64,000 nt of DNA from Panulirus ornatus (GCF_036320965.1 NC_092234.1:30407703-30471702); one strand, 5' to 3'; shown: positions 11,040-22,679, counted from the first letter of the stretch. Program-made: numbers and translations. The notes: generated from the letters alone by a model not told the origin.

Positions 11040-12365
11040 CAACGTACACAGTGAAAGTAAAGCGGATGATGTAATTTCTACAGATTTCAAGAAAGCATTC
11101 TTTATACTTCTTCACCATGGATTACGTGCAAGAGTCTAGTTACGTGGTGCATAACGCGTGCTGTACTTCGAGTAGAAGATCAGTTGACTGGCCTCAAACA
11201 AAGAGTAGTGATTAACGGTCAGGCCTCATAATGGTTGGACGGGACAAGTACGGTGCCACAGGGATCAATCCTGGGACCTCCTCTATAATGGTTGGACGGG
11301 ACAAGTACGGTGCCACAGGGATCAATTCTGGGACCTCCTCTGTAATGGTTGGACGGACAAGTACGGTGCCACAGGGATCAATCCTGGGACCTCCTCTCTT
11401 TCTCGGCCTGGACAATGACAATGACCTATGTTGTATACCATCAAAATTCGCCGACGACACCACATTAAATAAAGCGACAACAGACTGAGCATCTGTGGCT
11501 GCAAGATGATCGAAGCAAACAAAAAAGAACTTGGGCAACATGATAAATGAACTTTTACATACAGATAAATGCAAAATCTTACGAACCGTTCAAAATCATT
11601 AACATGTTCACAAGCGTATGAGTCATATCTTGTCATGAGAGTTGTAAGCTCTTTTTGGGAGGGAAGTCATGAAAGAAGTGTGCCCCTTGTACGTAATTGT
11701 CTGCGATCCCTAAATCATCGGCAGTGAAAAACGAGGACTAGCAAACTACTGCATGAACTATGCTGAACTAGACAACATGAATGAAGAGAAATGCTTGGTG
11801 TAATAATCTTCAACGTCTTTAAGCCAAGCAAACAGTGCGTAGTAGTGTACAAATTAACGAAGAAGACGAACATATTGAGCCTTCTCTGATGGGGCATTAG
11901 AATCTGAAGTCTAGGAAACTATCACACTGCTTCCAGTCCGATAAACGAATCCGATGAGAGTCGTTTAAAGACTACAGGTCTACAAACTTGAAGCGACGGA
12001 ACCTTTACGTTTGATTTAGCAAAAAAAAATCAATATCCCTACCAGGCTTCAGCTCAGGAATCTAGGTTGAAAACCACAGGACTAGACAACCTTAGCTTAT
12101 GGGATGGAAGACTACGAAATGATTTAACAGAGGTACTTGACTTTATCAAAAATTTCGACAATATTGATCTTAGCAGTTCAAGGCCTCCAAGAGCAGTAAT
12201 GGATACAAATACTTAAGTAGAAGTTTTACTAATGGATGAAAATAAAAAATTTCTTCTTTAACAGGGTTGTTAATACGACGAATCATTTACCAGCTGAGCA
12301 GTAGAGAGGAACGCCATAAGTGTGTTTAAAAAATGGACGAATACCACAAAGCAGCTCCACGACTG
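11040..12365 (+). mobile_element. Decayed CR1/Rex1-like non-LTR retrotransposon
   Basis: Fragments in shifting frames follow the order of a CR1/Rex1-type reverse transcriptase. DFKKAF (palm motif A region) lies near 11085. RVVINGQAS and VPQGSILGP (motif B) lie at about 11210-11400. KFADDTTLN (motif C, FADD) lies near 11445. DKCKIL follows near 11570. The C-terminal TGLDNLSLWDGRLRNDLTEV and FDNID lie near 12080-12170, and SVFKKW near 12330. Many stops and frameshifts show it is dead. The VPQGS region is tandemly triplicated (separate entry). The clade assignment rests on the GVPQGS-type motif B and the C-terminal motif, and is moderately sure. Confidence 0.8.
11228..11397 (+). repeat. 57 bp x 3 tandem triplication in a reverse transcriptase motif
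   Basis: Units begin at 11228, 11285 and 11342 (period 57, 19 codons). They start ATAATGGTTGGACGGGACAA and include the codons for VPQGSILGP. The third copy lacks one G, which shifts the frame. The period being a multiple of three means the first duplication left the frame intact. Confidence 0.95.
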
Positions 12366-13176
12366 ACGATATTTGCGCCTCCGTGGTTATCTAAAGTATC
12401 TTCTATGGGAGAAAGATACGGCAGCAGCAAGTCGACACAAACAACAGCTCACTCCAGCTTTAACAAAGAGTGTCAACTAAGTAATCTTGTCACTGAACTC
12501 ATGTGGACACGACCCAATGTTTTAAGCAACTCGGAAAAGTCGATCCTCTTTTTTTTCCCCATTATTTTTCATCCTTTCGAAACGACCCCAGTGGTCTGCT
12601 GCTGTCTGCATTCCTCAGTGTTTTAAAACGTCTAATGTTACAAATCATCATCCCTCTCTTCGACTAAACACAAATCATATGGAAGTGTGATAACTGACCC
12701 CCTTTTTTGGTGGGTTGACGCATAAATATACGACTCCCTTTTGGTCCTTTATTTCTTACTGATTAGGGCGAAGATCCTCTTCAGTAGAGTCATACGATAT
12801 ATTACAACATTACTTTTTAATCAACTATAAAACTGATCTTCTTAGGCCCCTGCTTCCCCTACCGGTAGGAGGTCAGAACATATGGAAGTCGAACCTGGGG
12901 TGCATCTCCATACAAACACTATTGTTTTAAAGTTGTACAACAATCTATCATTAGAAAACTAATATCAGGACACGAAGACCACTTGTTTACACACAGCAAC
13001 AACATTACCAGACCTAACTTTTTTTTCGACCAAATTAGAAAAAAAAGTCTCGGGCATTTCTCTTTCTTTGTCTGCTGCTCTACTTTCTAGCATATAAACT
13101 TCTGTTTTAGTCTCCTGTGCTACCACAAACAACCTCAGATCAACTCATTGGTCTGTCGCCGTTTGCATGCTTGCGT
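12366..13176. other. Non-coding stretch
   Basis: AT-rich DNA with T runs near 12548 and 13019. No element or gene is recognised. The open frame at 12333-12626 begins in the tail of the CR1-like remnant and has no known domain. Confidence 0.5.
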
Positions 13177-13250
13177 GTGTGTGTGTGTGTGCGCGCGCTG
13201 CCCCGTCTTTTACCCGTGTATGTATGTCCTGTGTCATTACTCCTATGTAT

Positions 13251-13308
<58 letters not shown>
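13177..13308. repeat. (GT)n microsatellites
   Basis: A short GT/GC tract at 13174-13199 precedes a longer pure GT tract at 13252-13307. Valine-cysteine open frames across it are artefacts. Confidence 0.95.
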
Positions 13309-13700
13309 TCGTATCAGTTTACACAACAAACAAAGCTGCAGACACAAATACAGATGCACTTTCCTGCAAAGAAGGTACTGTAATCATTATGTTGGATTAA
13401 AGATCTCTTCTATCAGTGGATTTTAGGGATGTGTGGTACAAAATACTCTTACTTCTCCCGACGCCCCTACGGAATTAAGGAAAGGGGGATGGGTGGGGGA
13501 ATGGGAAGGGGGTATTCTTCAGGATCTCCAAACTATCCGGCACTGGGATGATTTAAGGAAACTGGAATCCTCATTTTCAGGATGTCCTAAACTTTCGAAG
13601 ACAGGAATAAATCAAGGAACAGTCAGACCCTCTCATTCTCAGTGCCTCTAGGGCTGTAATACAACCCTGGGATGATATAAGTAAAATCGGGTCATATTTT

Positions 13701-13704
<4 letters not shown>

Positions 13705-13774
<70 letters not shown>
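13705..13774. repeat. (CT)n microsatellite
   Basis: About 70 bases of pure CT repeat. Flanking DNA at 13440-13700 contains loose copies of a phrase ending 'TGGGATGATTTAAGGAA', which suggests an old minisatellite around it. Confidence 0.95.
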
Positions 13775-13777
<3 letters not shown>

Positions 13778-14159
13778 TGGCTACTGGGCCGGGAATAATT
13801 AAAGGAAAATCCAAAATTCTAGATTTCAGTGCAACCCCTCCAAAAATATAAAAAATATCCCTGGGGCCTGGCACTCCCTTAATGTGCCAATGTTTTCCAG
13901 TCTCCCTGCTCCTAACATGTCAGTCTTCCTATTCCCTCAAACTAATGGTGGTGTAATAGCAGAGGGTCCAGAGATTTATCAGATCCCATGGCTAGGCTTA
14001 ATATCGCACAAGTCAATCATGTTGATCAATTAAGAAAATTCCTTTATGAAATTCTATCTATGGCCAATGATACCACGACTGACAAGCAAGGAATTGCAAA
14101 TGAAGAAAAATTTCAAGTCAGCTGAGCATTAATTTATGAATTCTTAGGAAGCAGTGCAA

Positions 14160-14560
14160 AGGGTACGACCATCATCATCATAACCTCCACTGAGAAAGCT
14201 CCTTGTGTTATGCCAGCAAAAAGCTGCTGCAATTCTTCAATGTCTCGAAGGTTTGGTCGCCCATAAGACAAGTCACAGACCCTTCACTACTGCGAAGACA
14301 TCGCCGTCCCTTCATGTCACGAGGGCACCCCCACACAGAGACCCCTTCCCTCAAAAGAAAACACCACAGTTCCTTCACCGTCACAAGAGCATCGACATCC
14401 TCAAAAAAAAAAAAAAAAAACGGTATCCAAGTCCCTTCACTCTTCACCGTCACGAGAGCAACGACACCGCACACAAAAAAAGGATAACGCAACCCCTTCA
14501 CTCATCATCATCGCGAGGGGCGTCGTTGCCTATCAGAGATGCGCCCCCCCCAACACACAC
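14160..14560. repeat. Degenerate minisatellite, about 65 bp unit
   Basis: The phrase 'CCCTTCAC, then CGTCACGAGAGCA' recurs at about 14280, 14365, 14440 and 14500, with spacers containing poly-A (14403-14420). The degree of mutation is high. Confidence 0.6.
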
Positions 14561-14935
14561 ACACACACACCATCCTTCACCATCACCCACAGCCATGTGA
14601 GAAACACCTTCATCCTGCGCCGTCACCGGGACGGCCTCAGCTCAGGGCGGACCTTCAAGGACCCCTGAGAGAACAGAAACACGACTGTGCTGCTTCCAAA
14701 CTCCGGCTGGGGGTACTACTACACGCACATACCAGGGCTCGAATATGGTGATCACCCAGCCCATATCTCCCTCTTATCTCATCAATGGTGGATATTATTA
14801 TTTCTTCTGACCGTTAGGGAAGAGGGCACAAAAAAGGGATTAGCATGGCCCCAGGAGACTGATGATGAGTGCAGTACGTCCGGTCTTTGTGGTCGCTCCA
14901 CGACGCCAGCCAACCGCCGCCACAGTTCTGCTGCT

Positions 14936-15902
14936 GGGTTGCCTTGCTGGGCCCTGTACAGCCAGTAACCTGGGGGTCAACTAAGTGCCCAAAATGACCC
15001 AGTCATTTCCAGTAACCCAGTGACAACTAGTGCTCAAAATGGCCCAGCCATTAACCCCGAGTCAACTAACGCTTCAAATCCCACATCCCAGACCTCTACC
15101 CAGACGGCCCTTACTACTGACAGTGCTCTGCTGTGCTGCCGTCATCACTGGAGCCAAATATATGCGTCAAAACTGACACAAAACTCCATCACCTGCGTCA
15201 CTGAAAGAATCACCGAAAGAAGTTACATCAAACGGGCACTGTATGGTACTCCTGAATTAGGGAAAATCTTAAACACAAATCAACAGTCGCAACAACGGAA
15301 CATAAAATAAAGGAACATCAAGCCAGTAAAACACACACACACACACAAACATTCAGACATACATATATAGTAAATGAGGAGGACATCGACCGATATACAT
15401 ATTTAAATATCAAGCCTTTCTAACATAGCAAATACTCTTTAAAAAAAACGCTAAAATAACAAATGCAACAAGACAGTTACGAAGCCAATAAATATATAAA
15501 AAAAAAGGGCTCAAGAAATAAAAGATAAAACTGCCAGCAATTAAAAGGCTCGGAGAGAAAGTACCAGCTGGCGGGTCATGGTATACAACCCGCTCCAGTA
15601 CGGTGCCCTATGAGCGCTGTAATATTGTCTTGATTACAGCTTGAGATAAGGAGATACAAAGGAGGATTCCAGTAAAGGAGGTTGGCTGGCTCGGAGGCCG
15701 TGATTTGGGGCGCGCTATTATGACTGCAGGTGGCCGCCGCGTAAGACTGACCATCGTGGATAAGATAGGAAGGGGGCTAGAGGGAAAGAAAGGGGGCGAG
15801 GAGGGGAGAGAGAATAGAACCCCTACCGAGGGGAGGCTGGGAACTGCAGCAACTGTGCAGTAATTAGAGGGTGGCAAAAACTCCCCCTTCTGGCTGGCTG
15901 GC
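14936..15902. other. Non-coding stretch with a short duplicated phrase
   Basis: At 14980-15070 the phrase CAGTAACCCAGTGACAACTA/AACCCCGAGTCAACTAAC occurs in two or three diverged copies. The remainder (15080-15900) is unrecognised, with A-rich runs near 15440-15505. Confidence 0.45.
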
Positions 15903-15941
15903 TCTCTCTCTCTTTCTCTTTCTATCTCTTACACACACACA

Positions 15942-16012
<71 letters not shown>
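15903..16012. repeat. (CT)n microsatellite
   Basis: An imperfect CT/CTTT start passes through a short ACAC block into pure CT from about 15945 to 16012. A short (CA)n follows at 16078-16095. Confidence 0.95.
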
Positions 16013-16013
<1 letters not shown>

Positions 16014-16099
16014 GAGTTCAGCGGCTGGAGCGCCATTCGAGTTTCTCATCACCGAAACAATTCCTCCACAGCTCAGGACACACACACACACACACTAGA

Positions 16100-17275
16100 G
16101 CCGCCCGTACCACACCTAAGCCTTGAGAACGCTGGACGCCCGAAGACTAACGCGTCAGGCACAGTGGTAGGAAAATCCAGACGAAAATCCTCCTTCTCTC
16201 ACTCTAAACCCCTCCCTCCCTTCCTCTGTCGCACCCCTCATCCCCAATGCGTCCGTCACGGCGAGATTGGATTCTTCAAGCCAAAAGGGACTCCGACTCG
16301 ACCCTTTTCTTCTGGTCGGTGGGCTGGTTCGTCTGCAGGCAGCTGCGTTCACATACTGGCTAATGGAACTACGTCATGTGAAGTGTTTGAGACAAGGCGG
16401 GGGAATGGGGGTAAAGGGGTGGGGGGGTGGACTTACATGGCCTACGGGGCGCAGGAGCTGAGCGATGGGTTACCAGATATGCCTCCTGAGGGCGACAAGC
16501 ATAGGCAGGATCCTGTTCACTTACAAGATGGGGGTCTGTGATACGTACACGGTTAAGTATCCTAAGGCGGCTGTGGTCCGCTCATGGAGATCGTCATCTG
16601 AATAACGACTGATAGGAAAAAAAATAAAAATCTTAAAACTTCATCAACGTTCTGTATAACAAATGGCGTCTTAGATACTTTAACGTAAAATAACTTATGA
16701 ACAGGAAGTCGTTCGTAATAGATTTAGTAGCAAAACAGAAGCGCCTCTGATAAGAGTAAAATATACCACAATCAATGAGAAAAGATGGCAAATAATTGCG
16801 TGTCTCCTCTGCATCTAATTCTTGATGTTTTAGATAAGACATTGACATTATTCTGTTGTAGTGAGCAAATCAATCTTATCTGTATACTTCAGAAACGTCT
16901 TAATATTATTTTCATCTTTACGAGGGTATGTCAAGTACCACGCTGTTACACTGTATCACAGAAAACTTAATGCTGCGGTAAGAAAATGAAAACGGAAAAG
17001 TTTCACGCAAAAGTTGCTCTCAAATGTTGCCAATCTAACTACTATGTGACCCCCCCTGCATAGTGATAAACACGCGTCATGGGGGGGCAAATGCACATAA
17101 AGTATCACTTATCAAGTTCATGAATGTTCAAAGACATTTCAGGATAATCATCTCAAACTAACAATGGCAGAAAACATCTCAGAACTATTAAACACAAGAG
17201 ACTTCAATGCTTGGAAAGACAAGTAGTGATCCAGAGTATTTTTTTAAAGACCAAAGACATAAAACATAGACACGC

Positions 17276-17277
<2 letters not shown>
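16100..17277. other. Non-coding stretch
   Basis: The 125-codon open frame at 16164-16541 has no recognisable domain and overlaps an opposite-strand frame. A C7/G7 inverted repeat lies at 17043-17097 and could form a hairpin. Confidence 0.45.

Positions 17278-17308
<31 letters not shown>
17278..17308. repeat. (AT)n at the tail of SINE copy 2
   Basis: An AT tract occupies the 3' tail side of the reverse-oriented SINE. Confidence 0.93.
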
Positions 17309-17310
<2 letters not shown>

Positions 17311-17542
17311 CTTTCTTTCATACTTTTCCCCATTTCCCGCATCAGCGAGGTAGCGTTAAGAACAGAGGACTGGGCCTTTGAGGGAATATCCTCATCTGGC
17401 TCCCTTCTCTGTTCCTTCTTTGGGGAAAAAAAAAAAAAAAAGGGGAGGATTTCCAGCTCCCAGCTCCCTTCCCTTTTAGTCGCCTTCTACGACACGCAGG
17501 GAATACGTGGGAAGTATTCTTTCTCCCCTATCCCCAGGGATA
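17309..17542 (-). mobile_element. SINE-like element, copy 2
   Basis: This is a near full-length reverse copy. Its 3' tail (GCGAGGTAGCG on the plus strand) is at the left, and its head TATCCCCAGGGATA at 17529-17542. The internal poly-A expansion at 17426-17441 marks the T-rich linker of the element. The nested 55-base hairpin is conserved with small changes. Confidence 0.9.
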
Positions 17543-17719
17543 AAAATTATTTACGAATTATAAAAAATAAAAAAAGGGGGTTTTCTACACACTTCTTGCA
17601 TAGAATAATAACAATATATACTAAAACTACAATGGCAAAGTATGCCACATAAGGGATACAACATATATTAGTTGCCTGTTCAATCTGCTACATATGAATG
17701 GAGCACGTGACATAATCAG

Positions 17720-17722
<3 letters not shown>

Positions 17723-17791
<69 letters not shown>
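17723..17791. repeat. (AT)n at the 5' truncation of LINE-A copy 1
   Basis: Pure AT ends exactly where LINE-A coding sequence begins (GGTTTCAGAAGTGG at 17792). The left-hand 17543-17722 is unrecognised AT-rich DNA. Confidence 0.95.
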
Positions 17792-17793
<2 letters not shown>

Positions 17794-18982
17794 TTTCAGA
17801 AGTGGTAGAGGATGTGTGGATCAGGTGTTTGCTTTGAAGAATGTATGTGAGAAATACTTAGAAAAGCAAATGGATTTGTATGTAGCATTTATGGATCTGG
17901 AGAAGGCATATGATAGAGTTGATAGAGATGCTCTGTGGAAGGTATTAAGAATATATGGTGTGGGAGGCAAGTTGTTAGAAGCAGTGAAAAGTTTTTATCG
18001 AGGATGTAAGGCATGTGTACGTGTAGGAAGAGAGGAAAGTGATTGGTTCTCAGTGAATGTAGGTTTGCGGCAGGGGTGTGTGATGTCTCCATGGTTGTTT
18101 AATTTGTTTATGGATGGGGTTGTAAAGGAGGTAAATGCAAGAGTCCTGGAAAGAGGGGCAAGTATGAAGTCTGTTGGGGATGAGAGAGCTTGGGAAGTGA
18201 GTCAATTGTTGTTCGCTGATGATACAGCGCTGGTGGCTGATTCATGTGAGAAACTGCAGAAGCTGGTGACTGAGTTTGGTAAAGTGTGTGGAAGAAGAAA
18301 GTTGAGAGTAAATGTGAATAAGAGCAAGGTTATTAGGTACAGTAGGGGTGAGGGTCAAGTCAATTGGGAGGTGAGTTTGAATGGAGAAAAACTGGAGGAA
18401 GTGAAGTGTTTTAGATATCTGGGAGTGGATCTGTCAGCGGATGGAACCATGGAAGCGGAAGTGGATCATAGGGTGGGGGAGGGGGCGAAAATTTTGGGAG
18501 CCTTGAAAAATGTGTGGAAGTCGAGAACATTATCTCGGAAAGCAAAAATGGGTATGTTTGAGGGAATAGTGGTTCCAACAATGCTGTATGGTTGCGAGGC
18601 GTGGGCTATGGATAGAGATGTGCGCAGGAGGATGGATGTGCTGGAAATGAGATGTATGAGGACAATGTGTGGTGTGAGGTGGTTTGATCGAGTAAGTAAC
18701 GTAAGGGTAAGAGAGATGTGTGGAAATAAAAAGAGCGTGGTCGAGAGAGCAGAAGAGGGTGTTTTGAAATGGTTTGGGCACATGGAGAGAATGAGTGAGG
18801 AGAGATTGACCAAGAGGATATATGTGTCGGAGGTGGAGGGAACGAGGAGAAGAGGGAGACCAAATTGGAGGTGGAAAGATGGAGTGAAAAAGATTTTGTG
18901 TGATCGGGGCCTGAACATGCAGGAGGGTGAAAGGAGGGCAAGAAATAGAGTGAATTGGAGTCATGTGGTATACAGGGGTTGA
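17792..18982 (+). CDS. Reverse transcriptase of LINE-A (5'-truncated, open to stop)
   Basis: The frame is open from the (AT)n junction, so the true start is missing. The GTG at 17816 is not a real start. Residues below count from 17792. GFRSGRGCVDQVF (fingers) is at 1-13. FMDLEKAYDRVDRD (motif A, first catalytic Asp) is at about 33-46. GLRQGCVMSPWLFNLFMDGV (motif B) is at about 91-110. QLLFADDTALVADS (motif C, FADD at 18212-18223) is at about 138-151. NVNKSKVIR and FRYLGVDL precede the thumb. The C-terminal region has VVPTMLYGCEAWAMDR, KWFGHMERMSEERL and [16 protein letters not shown]. The enzyme would copy element RNA at a nicked target. Catalytic residues are intact, but without the N-terminus this copy cannot move itself. 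I do not assign the clade firmly: motif B is of the GLRQGC type, not the GVPQGS type. Confidence 0.93.
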
Positions 18983-19108
18983 CGTGCTGTCAGTGGATTG
19001 AAGCAAGGCATGTGAAGCGTCTGGGGTAAACCATGGAACGCTGTGTAGGTATGTATATTTGCGTGTGTGGACGTGTGTATGTACATGTGTATGGGGGGGG
19101 GGGGTTGG

Positions 19109-19167
19109 GCCATTTCTTTCGTCTGTTTCCTTGCGCTACCTCGCAAACGCGGGAGACAGCGACAAAG

Positions 19168-19199
<32 letters not shown>
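19109..19199 (+). other. LINE-A 3' tail module and poly-A
   Basis: The module TTCGTCTGTTTCCTTGCGCT, then ACCTCGC, AACGCGGGAGACAGCGAC and AAAGTATAA, is followed by about 30 A and then (AT)n. Elements with the same core end at 33825 (-), 35593 (+), 43918 (+), 52580 (+) and 9504 (-). The SINE tail shares CGCTACCTCGC, CGCGGGA, GCGA and AGTAT in order. Such 3' hairpins are known reverse-transcriptase recognition sites in other LINE/SINE pairs. Confidence 0.8.
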
Positions 19200-19216
<17 letters not shown>

Positions 19217-19409
19217 TTTGACTCAATATACCACATAACTTATAAACAGCAGTGCCTCTAAACACACAAAGGTCCCAAACATTTATCCTCAGCTCCAGTT
19301 ATAACTGTCTCATTACTACCGTGAACAAGGCAGCCTTTCATTCACATAAACCCTGAGGATGGCTGGCAGACTGTGGCAAAGCGAGTTCTGACAATGAGCT
19401 GGTGCTAAC

Positions 19410-19412
<3 letters not shown>
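19200..19412. other. Short AT tract and unique DNA between LINE-A and a SINE
   Basis: It starts with a short AT tract (to 19216) after the LINE-A poly-A. The remaining roughly 195 bases are unrecognised. Confidence 0.5.

Positions 19413-19489
<77 letters not shown>
19413..19489. repeat. (AT)n at the tail of SINE copy 3
   Basis: Pure AT followed by T11, the reverse-strand poly-A of the SINE. Confidence 0.95.
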
Positions 19490-19497
<8 letters not shown>

Positions 19498-19722
19498 TTT
19501 CATGCTATTCGCCATTTCCCGCGTTAGCGGGGTAGCGTTAAGAACAAAGGACTGGGCCTTCTGAGGGGATATCCTCACCTGGCCCCCTCCTCTGTTCCTT
19601 CTTTTGGAAAAAAAAAAAAAGAGAGGAGAGGATTTCCAGCCTCCCGCTCCCTCCCCTTTTAGTCGCCTTCTACGACACGCAGGGAATACGTGGGAAGTAT
19701 TCTTTCTCCCCTATCCCCAGGG

Positions 19723-19725
<3 letters not shown>
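19490..19725 (-). mobile_element. SINE-like element, copy 3, full length
   Basis: This reverse copy has the full hairpin series and conserved GTCGCCTTCTACGAC (17 bases from the head side on the plus strand). (AT)n lies on both sides, matching copy 1. It differs from copy 1 by a few substitutions such as GCGGGGTAGCG in the tail. It looks relatively young. Confidence 0.92.
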
Positions 19726-19766
<41 letters not shown>

Positions 19767-19804
19767 GTATATATATGTGTGTGTGAGTGTGTGTGTGTAA
19801 AGGT

Positions 19805-19883
<79 letters not shown>
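19725..19883. repeat. (AT)n and long (GT)n compound tract
   Basis: AT at 19725-19763 adjoins the SINE head. Mixed TATATGTG leads into a GT tract to 19883, about 70 bases of it pure. Confidence 0.95.
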
Positions 19884-19884
<1 letters not shown>

Positions 19885-20606
19885 GTCGTTGAAATTTATT
19901 CTTTAAGGCCACTCTGTACTACAACAACATATAATGATAAGTAACATACATAACATGCTGATACTCTCTCAACATAATAGTAAGTAATGTCATCTTTACT
20001 TTCGTGCCACACCTCCACGCCACATCCGAGACGAGCGCACCAAGCACGCAGTGTACGACACACGTGCCCACACCACCTGGCACGTTACGTCGAAGGGGAA
20101 GACATTCAGTGTGAATGCCAGGGAGAACGTTCTTACCCCGACCTAGCACTTGAGGTCGCTGCCACAACGCACTGCCTTGCCGTGTGACTCCGTACTTTGT
20201 GACAACCACTTACCTTCCATGTACTACACAGACCACAACACACACACATACTTTCAGCGTGATACTGACCTGAACCACGAATTCCACAACATACACAATG
20301 AATGAACGAAAGAACATCAACCAGACATCCAGTGTAGGAATAATGGCGCTACCTTCAAAGACCATAGGATGGCTCAACCTTCACTGAGGGATGGGGGGAA
20401 AAAAATCCCATTAACAACTACAAACGAGGAGCGACTTACGATACAGGACCAGGGGGAAGTATGCAGCTTCTTGGAGGCAACCCTTGTGATTAATCTACGC
20501 CATCACTCTCATCTGGACACACTTTTGGCCACGGACAAATTGTAGACCGCGCATTTACTGCCACTCTGCTATGAATCAGGATAATAGCTGATGGCCGGAA
20601 TGTGAT

Positions 20607-20647
<41 letters not shown>

Positions 20648-21099
20648 GGGTGAAGTGGGGTGAGGAAGATGAAATGATGCATGTATTTAAGTGCTTCGTT
20701 GGACTTTATTGCTTCCTGTCTCCATGTGATAATTTCAGCTGGTAATTGGCCTCCTGATGATACACTTTACATAGTATTTCCATTACTGGATTCATCATCA
20801 TTTTCATCATCATCATCATCATCTTGACTGACGCTGTCAACACGTCTCCGCGCTGCAATTACACCTGTCACTCTCACTATTTGTTATCACAGTGATATCG
20901 TCACGATTACCAAACGTGATATCCTATCACTATCACCACAATGAAAATCATTATCACCATCACCAACACAGCTATGACCGCCAGCACCATCCACACCATC
21001 ATCATCCCAAGATCATGTCACTATACGCAAAAATAATCTTGGAATTTCCTCACTGTATACAGTAAGGGATCAAGGGGGGAAGGGAATGTCGAGCGAAAA
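19884..21099. other. Non-coding stretch with small repeats
   Basis: No element or gene is recognised. Microsatellites are (GT)n at 20607-20645 and (CAT)n at 20800-20825. CATCACCA-type degenerate repeats occupy 20900-21015. Confidence 0.5.
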
Positions 21100-21213
21100 G
21101 AAGGGGAGGAGAAGGTGGCTGGGGGAGAGAGAGGGGAGGAGAAGGTGGCTGGGGGAGAGAGAGAGGCAAGGAGAAGGTGACTCGGAGTAGGAGAGAGGGG
21201 AGGAGTAGGTGGT
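21100..21213. repeat. 30 bp G/A-rich minisatellite
   Basis: GAAGGTGGCT cores at 21111, 21141, 21171 and (mutated) 21203 are separated by GGGGGAGAGAGAGG-type spacers, giving a roughly 30-base period and about four copies. Confidence 0.85.
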
Positions 21214-21424
21214 AAGAGGGGGGTGGGGGAAGTGGGAAGTGGTGGTCGTGTGAGTAAGAGGGTTGGAAGTAGAGGACAGGCCAGATGCCTGTGTGAGGCT
21301 GGGCACATGATTAATAGCAGACGTGTTACAAAATCTAACCACTCAATACCAACTACACAAGATACATCTTAGTAACAGAAATATCAAAAGCATATGATAA
21401 TATCTATCATAAAAACGAACTAGC

Positions 21425-21740
21425 CAAAGAAAAAAACCAACATAAGTGTCTCAATAAATAAAAAGAAAAACCATGAACAGCCACGAATGAAAACCCACAC
21501 AATAAACCCGCCAATGTAAAAACCAAAATCAAGAACCAGTAACAAAAATCCACACCATAAACCAGCCACATGTAGAACTCAAAACAGGGAACCAAACACA
21601 GGTGAAAACCAAAATACAAAACCAGATACAAATAAAATCTACACCCAAGAAAACCGGCCACGAGTAAAACCAACAATACGAATCACTGATCATCCAAAAT
21701 AAGAATCGATATTACCAACCAACCAAAAATAAGAACCAGA
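21425..21740. repeat. Degenerate A-rich minisatellite
   Basis: Phrases such as AACCAGCCACAAATAAAAACC recur at about 20-40 base spacing with many substitutions. It is interpreted as a fossil tandem array. Confidence 0.6.
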
Positions 21741-21907
21741 GAAACTCGCTTATTTATATGACGCTTCTGTGAAGGTGACTTCACGTGACTTCACTCTGAG
21801 TGATGTCATATAGACGTATGTTTCGGATCTTAATTTCCCTTAAAAGCAAACAAACCTGACTGAATATGTGAGTATGTAACAAATTACGTCACAGGATAAG
21901 AAGAAGT

Positions 21908-21909
21908 CT

Positions 21910-21949
<40 letters not shown>

Positions 21950-22015
21950 TAATAATAATGATAAATAATAATAGTAATAATAATAATAGTAATAACAATA
22001 ATCATAATAATATTG
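21908..22015. repeat. (TAA)n microsatellite, interrupted
   Basis: Pure TAA/AAT at 21913-21945 grades into interrupted AATAATAGTAATAAC units to 22015. Confidence 0.93.
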
Positions 22016-22679
22016 ACGAGAGAATGGGAATGATTTTAATACCAGAAAACTGATATCATGCAGGTTATATGTAGCTTTACAGGTAGAGAAAGGGCAGGGC
22101 AGACTTTCTGATGATCAACGCACTTGGTTGACGAGGGACGCGTCAAATGCTGGAGGGGTTCTTGTAGAGGTCGGGGACCAGGGGGTAGGGTGCGTGACGT
22201 CAGTGGGGCTGCGTGACGGGCGCGGGGCTGAAGCCTTGTTACCCGAGCGAGATAATCCCAGTTTAAGTCTAAATTAAGCTCAGTCTAAGCCTTCCTCTGC
22301 TGGTGTACCTCCCTCCCTAAGACTGTGGTCACGCCCGCCCTGACACCAACGGGGTTATGCTCACTCACACGTTGGCCTCGGACTCGCCAATTTTCCGGCC
22401 CCACACTGACGCTGGACTTTACACCGTCTCCGGTAGTTTCCCACGTGGAGCTAAGGCTAGGATGGGGTCGGGGGGGAAAGGAAGAAACTGGTTTTAATGT
22501 TCATGTTCTCGTTATGTCAAGGTGGGGCAAGTGGGGGGAGGGGTTAAATGGTGGTTAGTCTACGTCTGTGAAGATTTCTGTTATCGTCTCTATATCACGA
22601 TGGGTCGACCACCGACCCTATACTCCCTCCTCATCAACACGGACCCTCTCCTCCGTATCCTCCCATCTATGAGTTCGCG
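22016..22679. other. Non-coding stretch with a GC-rich patch
   Basis: At 22120-22260 the DNA is GC- and CpG-rich and contains one perfect TGACGTCA at 22195-22202. This could be regulatory, but no flanking exon is recognisable. Confidence 0.4.

Larger units (their letters stand above)
17792..19199 (+). mobile_element. LINE-A copy 1: best-preserved non-LTR retrotransposon copy
   Basis: A 5'-truncated copy starts in the reverse transcriptase fingers and runs through an intact C-terminal ORF (stop at 18980-18982). Its roughly 190-base 3' UTR ends in the module at 19109-19172 and a poly-A/(AT)n. Both ends lie against AT repeats. Its uninterrupted frame shows it is the youngest copy here. It lacks the long middle part of the UTR present in copies 2 and 3. 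The endonuclease domain is missing because of the truncation. Confidence 0.95.

Noticed and set aside
16164..16541. 125-residue open frame
   Set aside because: It has no domain, no splice context and overlaps an opposite-strand frame. It is more likely chance in GC-richer DNA.
18466..19006. Minus-strand open frames of 111-158 residues
   Set aside because: They are antisense shadows of the LINE-A reverse transcriptase gene on the plus strand.
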